A stretch of 64,000 bases of DNA from Clostridiales bacterium (GCA_017513085.1 JAFWDK010000009.1:1-64000); one strand, 5' to 3'; counted from the stretch's first letter, positions 49,207 through 58,433 are shown. Numbers and translations: made by a program. Notes: generated by a model not told the origin, from the letters alone.

Positions 49207-51624
49207 ATGTTAGTACCACTTAGTTGGCTTAAAGATTATGTCGATATCGACGTTACCCCGGATGTGCTAGAGGAGAAGCTTTTCTCCTGCGGTTTCGAGG
49301 TGGAAGAAAAATACGAAGTCGGCCATGATATCAGTAATGTTGTGGTAGGCGAAGTCAAGACTTGCGAGGCAATCGAGGGCACACACCTGCATCTTTGTCA
49401 GGTCGATGCCGGAGAACATGGTACTCTGCAGATCTGCTGCGGTGCAGACAATGTAAGAGCCGGCGGCAAGTACCCGCTCGCATTGATTGGCGCACAGGTC
49501 TATGCTACGGCAAAAGATCACGTTACGGTTGAAGGCGTCATGACCATTGGTCAGGGCAAACTCAGAGGATACGATTCCTATGGCATGCTTTGCTCCGGCG
49601 TGGAGATCGGTGTCACCGAGGATATGTTCCCGGGTGCCGGATATAACGGCCTTCTGGTCCTTCCGGAAGATTCTGTTCCGGGTGCGGATGTCAAGCCGAT
49701 CCTGGGTCTGGATGACTATATCTTCGATGTTTCCATCACGGCAAACCGCCCGGATTGTCAGAGCATCTTCGGTATTGCAAGAGAAGTTGCCGCTGTTCTC
49801 GGTAAGCCGATCAAGGAACCGGCTCTCGACTACACGGAGTCCGATGTGACGATTCCTTTCAATATTCGTGTTTCCGCTCCGGACCTTTGTCCGAGATACA
49901 TCGGTCACTATGTTTCCGATGTCAAGATCGAAGAATCTCCGGTCTGGATGAAACGCCGTCTTGCTCTTGTCGGCTGCTCCGCGATCTCTAATGTTGTCGA
50001 CATTACCAATTATGTTCTAAAAGAACTCGGCCAGCCGATGCATGCTTTCGATTTCTCGTATCTCGAGGGTGGTGAGATCCATGTGCGTCGTGCCGAGGAG
50101 GGCGAGAAGATCGTTACTCTGGATGAAAAAGAGTTCGCACTTACTTCGGATAATCTGGTCATTTGTGATGGCAAGAAGCCGGTTGCTTTGGCCGGCATTA
50201 TGGGTGGTCTCAACTCCGAGATACTTGATACGACTTCTGCTGTTATGTTTGAAGCGGCAAAGTTTGCACACGATAACATCCGAAAAAGTTCCAAAGCTTT
50301 GGGTCAGGTTTCGGATTCCAGTATGCGTTTCTCAAAGGGCGTGGATGAGTATACTACCGTTATGGCCATGAAACGTGCACTGCACCTGATGGAAGAACTC
50401 GGTTGCGGTAAGGTAAGCAAGACACACTTCGACATCAACACCGGAAATTCGGTCGAGCCGAAGAAGATGACTGTCAGCGTGAAGCAGGTCAATGGTGTTT
50501 TGGGCATCACGGTACCGGACGAGGAGATCGTACGGATCCTGACGAACCTGAATTTCGCACCGGAACTCAATGGTGATGAATTAACGATCGCCATCCCGGG
50601 ATACCGTGTGGATATGGAATCCTATCAGGATGTAGCCGAAGAAGTGATCCGTATGTATGGCTATGACCATATCGTGCCGACATTTATTCCGACGGCACAG
50701 GTCACCAGTGGCGGAAACAACCTCAAGCAGAGATCCGAACTTAAGATCAAGCAGGCACTTTGTGCTGCCGGTGCATGTGAAGGCGTACATTATTCGTTTT
50801 TCTCACCATCGGATTTCGATCTTCTGAAGCTTCCGGAAGATGCCCCTGAGCGCTTCGCCATTAAGATCCTGAATCCGATCAACATCGATCTTTCCTTGAT
50901 GAGAACAACACTGGTTCCGCAGATGATCACTTCGATGGCCAGAAACCAGAAGAGAGGAATCCTCTCCGGCCGCATCTACGAGATGGGCAACAAGTTCCTG
51001 CCGAAGAGCCTCCCGCTCACAGAGTATCCGGATGAGCGCGAGACGATCTGCATCGGTGTATTCGGTGAGGATGAAGATTTCTATTCGCTCAAAGGAATGG
51101 TTTCCGTGATCGCGGATGCTCTGGATGTGAAGTTTGATTATGAGAAGGATACCAAGACTTTCCTGCATCCGGGAAGAACGGCCAAAGTTCTCTGCGATGG
51201 CGAAGATGTCGGATTCCTTGGTCAGGTCCTCTATGAGATCTGCGATGAACTCGACATGCGTGTACCGGCTTATGTTGCGGAGATCGACCTCAGAAAACTT
51301 TCCAAGTACTACGGAAAAGAGAGAAAATTCATTCCGCTTCCGAAGTTCCTGGAAGAAAAGAGAGACTTCTGCTTCGTAATGGACAAAGCTGTAACCTGTG
51401 CACAAGTGGAGAAGGAAATCGCTTCATCCTGCGAATATATCACCAAGATCGAACTCTTCGACATTTATGAGGGCGCACAGCTTGGCGATAATAAGAAGAG
51501 TCTGGCATTCAGCGTGGTATTCACACCGAAGGAAGAAGAGTTCAAACCAGAGGTGATCGACGGATTCGTGAATACGATCCTTGCTAACCTCAAAGAGAAG
51601 TACGGCATCACGCTTCGCGCATGA
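49207..51624 (+). CDS. pheT: Phenylalanyl-tRNA synthetase beta subunit
   Basis: An 805-residue subunit, standard bacterial length. Domains in order: N-terminal tRNA-binding EMAP-like domain (VVGEVKTCEAIEGTHLHLCQVDAG ... ICCGADNVRAG), the B3/B4 editing domain (YVLKELGQPMHAFDF; IVTLDEKEFALTSDNLVICD), the B5 domain (~400-480), a catalytic-like class II core (LKIKQALCAAGACEGVHYSF; LMRTTLVPQMITSMARNQKRG) and a C-terminal anticodon-binding FDX-ACB domain (PLPKFLEEKRDFCFVMDKAVTCAQVEKEIA). SD AGGAGG. The last 17 bases overlap the end of a convergent gene on the other strand. Confidence 0.97.
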   Translation: MLVPLSWLKDYVDIDVTPDVLEEKLFSCGFEVEEKYEVGHDISNVVVGEVKTCEAIEGTHLHLCQVDAGEHGTLQICCGADNVRAGGKYPLALIGAQVYATAKDHVTVEGVMTIGQGKLRGYDSYGMLCSGVEIGVTEDMFPGAGYNGLLVLPEDSVPGADVKPILGLDDYIFDVSITANRPDCQSIFGIAREVAAVLGKPIKEPALDYTESDVTIPFNIRVSAPDLCPRYIGHYVSDVKIEESPVWMKRRLALVGCSAISNVVDITNYVLKELGQPMHAFDFSYLEGGEIHVRRAEEGEKIVTLDEKEFALTSDNLVICDGKKPVALAGIMGGLNSEILDTTSAVMFEAAKFAHDNIRKSSKALGQVSDSSMRFSKGVDEYTTVMAMKRALHLMEELGCGKVSKTHFDINTGNSVEPKKMTVSVKQVNGVLGITVPDEEIVRILTNLNFAPELNGDELTIAIPGYRVDMESYQDVAEEVIRMYGYDHIVPTFIPTAQVTSGGNNLKQRSELKIKQALCAAGACEGVHYSFFSPSDFDLLKLPEDAPERFAIKILNPINIDLSLMRTTLVPQMITSMARNQKRGILSGRIYEMGNKFLPKSLPLTEYPDERETICIGVFGEDEDFYSLKGMVSVIADALDVKFDYEKDTKTFLHPGRTAKVLCDGEDVGFLGQVLYEICDELDMRVPAYVAEIDLRKLSKYYGKERKFIPLPKFLEEKRDFCFVMDKAVTCAQVEKEIASSCEYITKIELFDIYEGAQLGDNKKSLAFSVVFTPKEEEFKPEVIDGFVNTILANLKEKYGITLRA

Positions 51625-52288
51625 TCCGTATGGCGCGGTCGAGTTTCTTTATATAATACTCGCGCTCCCATTCATATTGAAAACCTTGGAAGTCGAGGAT
51701 GTGTCGGCGACATGACGCCAGCGCTTCTTCGGCTTCTTCATTTTGAGTAAGGAGAAGGATCTTAGCCTGCGTGATCTCAAGGAGCAGACGGTTTTTCGGG
51801 AAGATGTCGCACCACTCGCGTAATCTTTTTATATAGATATCCTCGTATTCGGCGTCTTTGGAAAAAGCACACAGCACGGCACTGTTGGAGTAGAAATCTC
51901 CTGAGATCTTGGACCGGACAGGATTTTTCATGAAACGGTCAAGGAATTTCTTGTTTTCGGAATAGATCTCCAGTGCTTTTTGAAACTTGCCCTCTTCCAT
52001 GAACAGCATGATCCTGCAGTGTAGAAGCTGTCCCTTGGTAATGTCGTCGAGGATCGAGCCGGGAGTGATCGGGTCGAGGCACTCTTTTGCTTCCTCGTAT
52101 CTTTCCAGTTCAGTGTAGATCTCGCATAGCGTGAAGAGATTGTCGTTGTTTTTCTTCGGGAATCTCGATGTGAAAGCATCCAGGTATTCCTGACAGTAGC
52201 ATCCCTTGGCCTGATAGATCGAGGACAGACTATTGTCGTCTTCTTTCGTGTTGTTTTCTTTCTTTCGGAACAAGTCAAAAAATGCCAT
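51608..52288 (-). CDS. TPR-like hypothetical protein
   Basis: A 226-residue soluble protein starting MAFFDLFRKKENNTKEDD with SD AGGAGT. From ~40 onward helices with TPR spacing are visible (LFTLCEIYTELERYEEAKECLDPI; QLLHCRIMLFMEEGKFQKALEIYSENKKF; ITQAKILLLTQNEEAEEALASC), so a protein-binding scaffold is likely. In-frame sequence upstream to 52501 is not coding because the promoter lies there. No enzyme motif seen. It converges with pheT (17-base overlap of 3' ends) and is divergent from the lipoprotein gene at 52423, with which it may share regulation. Confidence 0.7.
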   Translation of the reverse strand: MAFFDLFRKKENNTKEDDNSLSSIYQAKGCYCQEYLDAFTSRFPKKNNDNLFTLCEIYTELERYEEAKECLDPITPGSILDDITKGQLLHCRIMLFMEEGKFQKALEIYSENKKFLDRFMKNPVRSKISGDFYSNSAVLCAFSKDAEYEDIYIKRLREWCDIFPKNRLLLEITQAKILLLTQNEEAEEALASCRRHILDFQGFQYEWEREYYIKKLDRAIRIMREA

Positions 52289-52352
52289 ATCAGAACTCCT
52301 TGCAAGTACTTTTGCGAAAGGGGAAAGATGCCCGCCTCCCATACGCATATCC

Positions 52353-52395
52353 AGTATAGGCGAAGTTGTGGTTTTGCTCAATATTGGTATATAAT
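52353..52395. promoter_or_regulatory. Divergent promoters of the TPR-like and lipoprotein genes
   Basis: Minus strand: TTGAGC (52381-52376) and TATACT (52358-52353), spacer 17. Plus strand: TTGTGG (52366-52371) and TATAAT (52390-52395), spacer 18. The two promoters interleave, so RNA polymerase on one should hinder the other. Confidence 0.6.
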
Positions 52396-52422
52396 ACTTG
52401 CGGAAAAGGAGATGGGATTGGC

Positions 52423-54012
52423 ATGAATCACGGAAGAGTTTCAAAGCTGAGAATACTTGCTTTGTTGATCGTCGGCGCTCTTTTGTTGCCGATGGCAGCA
52501 TGCAAAGGAAAAAATAATAGCGAGCTTCGGCGCAAGTGTGAAGGCGCAGTCGAAGATTATTTCGAATATCTTAAGAGAGGAAAGAATGAGAAGCTTTCCA
52601 GGTACATTGATCCTTCCGAGGATAAATTCCAGCAACTGGATGATTCGGAACAAAGCAAAGTCTTTTTGATCTACCAGAAGACGATCACATATGAGATCGA
52701 CACGGTGTCTTTGGATGGAAATGATGCGGTCGTAAAAGTCTATACGACCGTTCGTGATGCAACCGATGTTAACCGGACACTTGGTTCTGCGCCAACGGCA
52801 AGTGATGTGGAAGAAGCGGTCGATAAGATCAGTGCTTCGATCAATAAAACATTGGAGCTGGAATTGACTTATGATAAATCGTCCGAACGGTTTCAACTGC
52901 TTTCTTCCGATGACATCTACAACATGATCGATAAGCAGGCCTCGAAGATCTATGATAAGCTCACCAAAGGGGAGAAGACGGACGGCTCGGATTATGCGGA
53001 TGAATTTGCCAGGGCACTTCAGCAGTTTGATCTGAAGTATATTTCGTCGCATACTGATCTTCAGATCGACGGAGACTATGATACTGATAATCAGCAGGAA
53101 TTCTACAAGATCGAGATGAATACGCTTCAGTATTCTTATACCGTTAACGATTCTTCCGCCGACTATACTGTGGTCACATTTCATTTTTCGAAAAAGAATG
53201 GTGAAGAGGCATTTGAAAGCGTCATGAGTGATAAGTCTGCGATCTGTGAACTGATAACACCATATGTTCAGGCTGTCGTGAAAGGGGAGGATTTCGATAC
53301 ACCGAGATTTAATATATTTTCATATCTGGATGTGAATGCGATTTGCGATAATTTTGCTACGGCGTTGAATTTGACATCTACTGTCAATTGCGATGTTCAA
53401 TGCAAGATTACCTATAATGGTAAAAATGGCGCCAAATATGAATTTGAAGATGATCTGGATGGTGTTCTTCCGGCTAAAGATTGCATGGATTTCATGCCTG
53501 ATTATTCGATAGATGAACAAAATGAAATGTTTCAGGGCGCGTCGAAGAATGCTCTGGAAGCCGGCCTGATCTCTGAGAAAGACTATAATGATCTTGTCAA
53601 AACTTTTTCTGCCTATCCACTTTCGGATGAGCAAGTCCAGGACATCCTTACCAAGCATGGCCTGACCCAGGAGCAGAACACAGTTGTTTCCGATCCGAGT
53701 ATGTACTTCAGCAATGGAGAGGATATTATGGTGAATATTGAGGTATGTGATTCTTTTGAAGACGCGTATGAAAAGATGGTTGAGTATATCGAAGATGCCA
53801 AAAATGATTTTAGAAATGGTGATGCTTCCGGAAAGATAGAAGGCGGCCCGTTAGACTTGGATGTCTTTGCAAATGTAAACGGAGAAGAAGTAAGGATCTT
53901 CGGATGTGTCATCCAAAACAGGGTCTATGTCCTGCAATTGCTTGGCGGACGGACTGGGGAAGAAGTGAATGAATTTGAGGCTCTGCTCGAAGAACTCAAA
54001 CTCGTTGCTTGA
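52423..54012 (+). CDS. Large lipoprotein of unknown function
   Basis: A 529-residue exported lipoprotein: basic start MNHGRVSKLRI, hydrophobic core and lipobox MAAC (Cys25). The first ~90 residues after the Cys resemble a helix-rich domain frequently seen in Clostridia lipoproteins (LRRKCEGAVEDYFEYLKRGKNEKLSRY). The middle has two related alpha+beta segments (residues ~95-150 and ~215-270: TVSLDGNDAVVKVYTTV; YTVNDSSADYTVVTFHFSKK). The C-terminal ~120 residues are a beta/alpha domain (MVNIEVCDSFEDAYEKMVEYIED; NGEEVRIFGCVIQNRVYVLQLLGG). I recognise no named family with certainty. ATG 52423 is used because GGAGATGG lies upstream; in-frame codons back to 52366 overlap the promoter. Confidence 0.75.
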   Translation: MNHGRVSKLRILALLIVGALLLPMAACKGKNNSELRRKCEGAVEDYFEYLKRGKNEKLSRYIDPSEDKFQQLDDSEQSKVFLIYQKTITYEIDTVSLDGNDAVVKVYTTVRDATDVNRTLGSAPTASDVEEAVDKISASINKTLELELTYDKSSERFQLLSSDDIYNMIDKQASKIYDKLTKGEKTDGSDYADEFARALQQFDLKYISSHTDLQIDGDYDTDNQQEFYKIEMNTLQYSYTVNDSSADYTVVTFHFSKKNGEEAFESVMSDKSAICELITPYVQAVVKGEDFDTPRFNIFSYLDVNAICDNFATALNLTSTVNCDVQCKITYNGKNGAKYEFEDDLDGVLPAKDCMDFMPDYSIDEQNEMFQGASKNALEAGLISEKDYNDLVKTFSAYPLSDEQVQDILTKHGLTQEQNTVVSDPSMYFSNGEDIMVNIEVCDSFEDAYEKMVEYIEDAKNDFRNGDASGKIEGGPLDLDVFANVNGEEVRIFGCVIQNRVYVLQLLGGRTGEEVNEFEALLEELKLVA

Positions 54013-54081
54013 ATTTTTCAGTATGCAAAGATAAACTTTTAAGTAGTAGAACAAATTGCTTTGAAATGAAGGAGGACTCTT

Positions 54082-54879
54082 ATGAATTGTATCAATTGCG
54101 GTAACCCGGTAAGAGAAGGGGACGTTTTTTGCATGAATTGCGGTTTTAAGCTTGCAGATGCAGCTGCGGCGGCACCGGTAGAAACGACACAGGTTCCGGA
54201 AACGCCTGTATATGAAGCACCTGCTGCGCCTGTAGCCGAAGCGCCGGCTTTTGAAGCACCGGTGGCACCTGTAGCGGAGACTCCTGCTTTTGAAGCACCG
54301 GTTGCTCCTGTCGCCGAAGCTCCTGCTTTCGAAGCACCGGTTGCTCCTGTCGCCGAAGCTCCTGCCTTTGAGGCACCTGCTGCACCGGTCGCGGAAGCGC
54401 CTGCTTTTGAAGCACCGGCATATGAGGCACCTGCAGCTCCTGTAGCCGAAGCACCTGCCTCTGAAGCGCCGGCATATGAAGCACCTGCAGCTCCTGTAGC
54501 CGAAGCACCCGCCTTTGAGGCGCCTGTTGCGGAACCAGCATCTGCAAATACTTTTGACGCGGCAGCTGTAGCGGCTCCGGTTGCGGCAGTAGCAGCAGCT
54601 CCGATCGCAGCTATGGAAGATGCTCTTCCTGAACCGCCGCCGTTCCAGCCATCTCAGCCGGTTCAGCCGGAATTTGCAGAAGGCACTGCCTCTACACCTA
54701 TCAATGATGCTTCCGCTTATCCGAATCAGTTCGCAGGCGGAGGAGCCGGCCCGGTACCTGGCGCTGAAGCTCCTTCGGCGGCCAAGAGTGCGGCGGATGA
54801 GCTTTTCACCAGAAAGGAATGGAAAGATTCCCGCGTGAACAATGGTGGCATCGTCAACCAGGGTCCGAAGAAGTTCTGA
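54082..54879 (+). CDS. Zinc-ribbon protein with Ala/Pro/Glu repeat linker
   Basis: A 265-residue protein. Residues 1-25 are a zinc ribbon with two paired cysteines ([22 protein letters not shown]). A long low-complexity region (~35-170) of repeats of [13 protein letters not shown] type follows, encoded by a tandem DNA repeat, then an Ala-rich stretch ([17 protein letters not shown]) and a conserved-looking hydrophilic tail with [14 protein letters not shown] and [13 protein letters not shown]. No TM helix. Function unknown; zinc-ribbon plus disordered spacer proteins often serve as adaptors. SD GGAGG precedes the ATG. A terminator follows, and another zinc-ribbon gene lies next. Confidence 0.7.
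   Translation: MNCINCGNPVREGDVFCMNCGFKLADAAAAAPVETTQVPETPVYEAPAAPVAEAPAFEAPVAPVAETPAFEAPVAPVAEAPAFEAPVAPVAEAPAFEAPAAPVAEAPAFEAPAYEAPAAPVAEAPASEAPAYEAPAAPVAEAPAFEAPVAEPASANTFDAAAVAAPVAAVAAAPIAAMEDALPEPPPFQPSQPVQPEFAEGTASTPINDASAYPNQFAGGGAGPVPGAEAPSAAKSAADELFTRKEWKDSRVNNGGIVNQGPKKF
54200..54530 (+). repeat. Tandem coding repeat for Ala-Pro-Glu spacer
   Basis: Imperfect copies of a unit around 39 bases encoding [13 protein letters not shown]. Two neighbouring copies (around 54298-54363) are identical over several tens of bases, indicating recent slippage; copy number is likely variable between strains. Confidence 0.7.
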
Positions 54880-54901
54880 TGAAGGATCAATAAGGAATAC
54901 G

Positions 54902-54938
54902 AGGAACTGTTTTTTGCAAAAGAACAGTTCCTTTTTTT
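54902..54938 (+). terminator. Rho-independent terminator
   Basis: AGGAACTGTT (54902-54911) and AACAGTTCCT (54923-54932) are perfect arms, followed by TTTTTT. Confidence 0.9.
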
Positions 54939-54949
54939 ATTTTATGAAG

Positions 54950-54977
54950 TGGACATTACCGTCAGAAAATGTATAAT
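54950..54977 (+). promoter_or_regulatory. Promoter of the zinc-ribbon membrane protein gene
   Basis: TGGACA (54950-54955) and TATAAT (54972-54977) are 16 bases apart, about 40 bases before ATG 55017. Confidence 0.6.
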
Positions 54978-55016
54978 TATTGAAAGAGCTTTTATGCGTT
55001 TTTGGAGGATATATAG

Positions 55017-56117
55017 ATGAAAACATGTCCGAGATGTAATCAGACGATGGACGATTCGTTTACATTGTGCGGATCTTGTGGAGCGCCGTTGCTTGATGGA
55101 GAACCTGAGTTTGGGGATGAAACAACAGGGTCAGCAGCGGGAGAGGACAGGGAAGAAATGAGACCTTCTCTTTCGCATTCCGCGTCCGAAGATCACAAAG
55201 AAGAACAACCACCACAACACTTATCACCTTTTGGTTCCGGTACCCGAGCAAAACCTTCGCCTTTCCATAAAAATGGTGAGGAGCTAGGTTCTTTTGAGAG
55301 AACAAGAAGCAGCGAGAGACCGAATCTGCCGAATCTTACTTCGCAGCCGGTTCAGTCCATGCGAAAGAATAAACCGACCGGTTATCCGGATCAGTATGAA
55401 GCGGCTGCGGAAGAGGGCGGTCACGGTGAGGATGATTTTGTACCGATCCCGCCATTTGCTTCACACGAAGCACAGATGGAATCCCCGTTTAAGTCTTCTG
55501 CATTTAAGAGCAATTCCGGTTCGAATGCAAGTGAATCCAGACCGGCCCCGGCTCCGAGAGTCCAGCCGGCGCCTGTTCCGTCTTCTCCGAATTCGATTTT
55601 TGATTCAAATAAGACAGGATATGAACATACCAAGCCTTGTCCTCGTTGCGGCGCAATGACATTCCCGTATGATGAGAAGTGCATCTCCTGCGGTTATCGT
55701 TTGATGAAGATCAGAAGGATCAACGTCGGAGCTGTTATTGCGGCACTTGCCTATGCGGTTTGCGTTCTGCTTCCGTTCATTTCGGCAAAGATTGCCGGTA
55801 CGAGTGAGTCGTTAACTCTTCTGGGTACTACGGAAGGATATCTTGTTTTTGCATTATCCGCCATTGTCTTCGTTATTGCACTGACAGGAAGAAATGCTTT
55901 TATTGTGGCACTGGGAGGTATATCGTTGATGTTATCCTTCTATATATCTTCCGTACGTGTATATCAGATCGCCGAATCCAAGTGGGGCGAAGCAATCTTC
56001 AAAAATGATATCAGTTACTATCTTCTCTATGCAGCGTCCGTTGCGATCCTGATCACCGGATTGGTTGGTCTGGTCAATTCTATTGGCAGAAACAGAGAGA
56101 AGATGAATGAGTATTAA
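55017..56117 (+). CDS. Zinc-ribbon membrane protein
   Basis: A 366-residue protein. The N-terminus is a zinc ribbon (CPRCNQTMDDSFTLCGSCGAPLL). About 170 residues of disordered Ser/Pro/Glu-rich sequence follow, then a second zinc ribbon (CPRCGAMTFPYDEKCISCGYRL, ~208-230). The C-terminal ~130 residues form about four TM helices (AVIAALAYAVCVLLPFI; GYLVFALSAIVFVIALTG; AFIVALGGISLMLSFYI; YLLYAASVAILITGLVGLV) with a charged tail. Such zinc-ribbon membrane proteins are common in Firmicutes and unassigned. SD GGAGGAT. Gene 56149 follows after 31 bases and a two-component system after that, so an envelope-related role is possible but unproven. Confidence 0.75.
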   Translation: MKTCPRCNQTMDDSFTLCGSCGAPLLDGEPEFGDETTGSAAGEDREEMRPSLSHSASEDHKEEQPPQHLSPFGSGTRAKPSPFHKNGEELGSFERTRSSERPNLPNLTSQPVQSMRKNKPTGYPDQYEAAAEEGGHGEDDFVPIPPFASHEAQMESPFKSSAFKSNSGSNASESRPAPAPRVQPAPVPSSPNSIFDSNKTGYEHTKPCPRCGAMTFPYDEKCISCGYRLMKIRRINVGAVIAALAYAVCVLLPFISAKIAGTSESLTLLGTTEGYLVFALSAIVFVIALTGRNAFIVALGGISLMLSFYISSVRVYQIAESKWGEAIFKNDISYYLLYAASVAILITGLVGLVNSIGRNREKMNEY

Positions 56118-56148
56118 GAGTAGTAAGAGATAATTAAGGAGGCCATGA

Positions 56149-56724
56149 ATGGGACTGTTTGACAATATTTCGAATACTGTTTCCGGAGCAGTGGATCTTG
56201 CCAATTCCGTAGCTTCTCAAGAGACGAAAAAGACCGTGGTTTTTCAGGAGATGCCTGAGAATCTTGCTCAACTGCAGGCGCTTCCGGAGGCTGCAATGAA
56301 GAATCCTCTCGATGTTGCGGCTCTGACTGTAGCAGCGCTTTGTGTCTATCCGTATAATAAAGAAGCTTCGATTGAAATGTTGAACTTCCTGAAGGGACCT
56401 CAGCCATTGTCCAATGCGGAGATCTCGTTTATTGCTGATCGTTTCCGTGATTCCGATTATGTGCCGCGTTCGTATTTGAATGGCGCGACTCCGCAGAATA
56501 ACTATATGCCGCAGCGTCCGTATTCGGTTACAGTATACGAGACACCGCATAGCCGTGATAATCTCAATGAAGGCTATATGACGATCTATATCACCTCCGG
56601 TGGCGCAGATAGCCCGAGATATGTTCGTCTTCGTACTAAGCCGTCTACAGGTGAATGGTTCCTCTGGGAGCAGTTCCTTCTGGTGGGTATTCGCGTGCCG
56701 GACGCGCAGAATCCGTGGGCATAA
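56149..56724 (+). CDS. DUF6935-like conserved protein
   Basis: A 191-residue cytosolic protein. The amphipathic N-terminus MGLFDNISNTVSGAVDLANS is followed by a conserved-looking core (MKNPLDVAALTVAALCVYPYNKEASIEMLNFLKGPQPLSNAEISFIADRFRD; YVPRSYLNGATPQNNY; EGYMTIYITSGGADSPRYVRLRTKPSTGEWFLWEQFLLVGIRVPDAQNPWA), which I believe belongs to the DUF6935 family seen in gut Clostridia, often near zinc-ribbon or stress-type proteins. No function is known. SD AAGGAGG. The response regulator gene starts 6 bases after its stop, so it probably belongs to the same transcript. Confidence 0.7.
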   Translation: MGLFDNISNTVSGAVDLANSVASQETKKTVVFQEMPENLAQLQALPEAAMKNPLDVAALTVAALCVYPYNKEASIEMLNFLKGPQPLSNAEISFIADRFRDSDYVPRSYLNGATPQNNYMPQRPYSVTVYETPHSRDNLNEGYMTIYITSGGADSPRYVRLRTKPSTGEWFLWEQFLLVGIRVPDAQNPWA

Positions 56725-56730
56725 GAAGAA

Positions 56731-57408
56731 ATGACATATAAGATCCTGGTAGTGGAAGATGATTTCACGATAGCATCCGAGCTGAAGACTATGATGACGG
56801 GCTGGGGCTATGATGTCAAACTGACGGAAAACTTTGAAGATATCCTCGGTGAGTTCGAGACATTTCAACCGCATCTGGTCCTTATGGATATCGGGCTTCC
56901 ATTCGCAAACGGCTTTATCCGTTGCGGAAAGATCCGTGAGATATCGAAGGTTCCGGTAATTTTCCTGTCGTCTGCGTCTGATAATATCAATCTGGTGACG
57001 GCAATCAATATGGGCGCGGATGATTTTGTAGCCAAGCCTTTTGATTTCAGCGTGCTGACAGCTAAGATCATGGCTGTGCTTCGTCGTGCATATGCTTTTT
57101 CAGAAGAGAAGAGTGATGTGATCGAGTATCGCGGTGCTTCCTATAATGCTTCCGATTCGACGATCACGATCAATGGAAACAAGGTTGAACTGACTAAGAA
57201 TGAGAACCGTATCATGTCGGCACTCCTTTCAGCGAAGGGAAGTATTGTTTCCCGTAATTCATTGATGCAGCAGCTGTGGGATGACGATTGCTTCGTAGAT
57301 GAGAATACGCTGTCCGTGAATATGAACCGCCTTCGTAAGAAACTGGAAGCGGCAGGGCTTGCTGATTTTATCGTGACGAAGAAAGGGCAGGGCTATATCA
57401 TTGAATAA
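56731..57408 (+). CDS. OmpR-type response regulator (BceR-like)
   Basis: A 225-residue regulator. The receiver domain has acidic EDD at ~9-11, phospho-acceptor Asp53 (LVLMDIGLP), a Ser in IFLSSA and Lys in VAKPFDF. The C-terminal winged helix (~130-222) has KVELTKNENRIMSALLSAKGSIVSRNSLMQQLWDDDCFVDENTLSVNMNRLRKKLEA. This resembles the BceR/VirR/GraR group that controls antimicrobial-peptide efflux pumps. Its stop overlaps the start of the kinase gene. With the ABC genes downstream it forms a standard Bce module. The ribosome site is weak (AAGAAG). Confidence 0.92.
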   Translation: MTYKILVVEDDFTIASELKTMMTGWGYDVKLTENFEDILGEFETFQPHLVLMDIGLPFANGFIRCGKIREISKVPVIFLSSASDNINLVTAINMGADDFVAKPFDFSVLTAKIMAVLRRAYAFSEEKSDVIEYRGASYNASDSTITINGNKVELTKNENRIMSALLSAKGSIVSRNSLMQQLWDDDCFVDENTLSVNMNRLRKKLEAAGLADFIVTKKGQGYIIE

Positions 57409-58417
57409 ACGTGTTTTCCTTGCCTATATTCGAAGCCGCTTCGGTGTGATCGTAAGCGGCATTGCCTGTGTGCTGGTCGTTCTGCTGATATGCTGGATCT
57501 ATGGTTTTTCGCTGATGCCGGCCGTTCTCAGTGCAGCGACACTTCTGCTCCTTGGTGCGATGATCGGTATGGTCGGATACAGAAAGTATGCCAAGAAACA
57601 TGATTCTCTGGAAAAAGGAAAAGCATTTCCGCAGGCGGTGGCCGAGGAATTCAGTGCGTCCGAGGAAGTGCCGGAAAGTGTCGAAGAAAAGGTAGACCTG
57701 ATCGAACAGGATTATCGCGATCTTCTGGTAAATCTTTCCGATGAATTGTCCCGTGTAAAAGAAGAGAATGCGTCGAGCTACAATGCGATGCTGGATTACT
57801 ATACGATGTGGGTGCATCAGATCAAGACACCGATCGCAGCACTGTCTCTGATCATACAGAACATGGAAGACCAGAAGACAGCGAGTCGTCTGCGTTCCCA
57901 GCTTATACATGTCGAGAACTATGCCGATATGGCGCTGAACTATCTGCGTCTGGGCTCGGAGAGTAATGACCTTCAGTTTACCGGTGTCAATGTGGATGAG
58001 GTTGTCCGTGCGGAGATCCGCCGTGCTATGACGATGTTTACGACGAAAGGTCTTTCTGTGGACTTTACTCCTTCCGATCTGGAAGTGAAGACGGATAAAA
58101 AGTGGCTGGGATTCATTATCAGCCAGCTTCTCTCCAATGCGATCAAGTATCAGAAGACCGGTACGATCCATTTTTACGGAGATAAGGATTCGACTTCCTT
58201 CACGATCGAAGATGAAGGTATCGGCATTGCCAAAGAAGACCTGCCTCGTATCTTTGAGAAGGGCTATACGGGATATAACGGGCATAATGAAAAGAAGTCC
58301 ACGGGACTCGGACTATATCTGGTCAAGAAGGCCGCCGACCTGATCTCCGCGCAAGTGCTTTTTGATTCGGAAGTGGGAAAAGGAACGAAAGTGACGATAC
58401 GCTTCGGAAATAAGTGA
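57401..58417 (+). CDS. Intramembrane-sensing histidine kinase (BceS-like)
   Basis: A 338-residue kinase. Two TM helices lie at ~15-37 and ~40-60 with almost no extracellular loop, the hallmark of intramembrane-sensing BceS kinases, which detect peptide antibiotics through their partner ABC transporter. The dimerisation motif YTMWVHQIKTPIAALSL puts the phospho-acceptor at His139. The ATPase domain has ISQLLSNAIKYQ (N box), IEDEGIGIAKEDLPRIFEKGYTGYNG and STGLGLYLVKKAADL. The start is TTG 57401, inside the end of the regulator gene. A terminator follows, so the ABC genes have a separate transcript or promoter. Confidence 0.93.
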   Translation: MNKRVFLAYIRSRFGVIVSGIACVLVVLLICWIYGFSLMPAVLSAATLLLLGAMIGMVGYRKYAKKHDSLEKGKAFPQAVAEEFSASEEVPESVEEKVDLIEQDYRDLLVNLSDELSRVKEENASSYNAMLDYYTMWVHQIKTPIAALSLIIQNMEDQKTASRLRSQLIHVENYADMALNYLRLGSESNDLQFTGVNVDEVVRAEIRRAMTMFTTKGLSVDFTPSDLEVKTDKKWLGFIISQLLSNAIKYQKTGTIHFYGDKDSTSFTIEDEGIGIAKEDLPRIFEKGYTGYNGHNEKKSTGLGLYLVKKAADLISAQVLFDSEVGKGTKVTIRFGNK

Positions 58418-58433
58418 TTATCTTTCAATCAGA

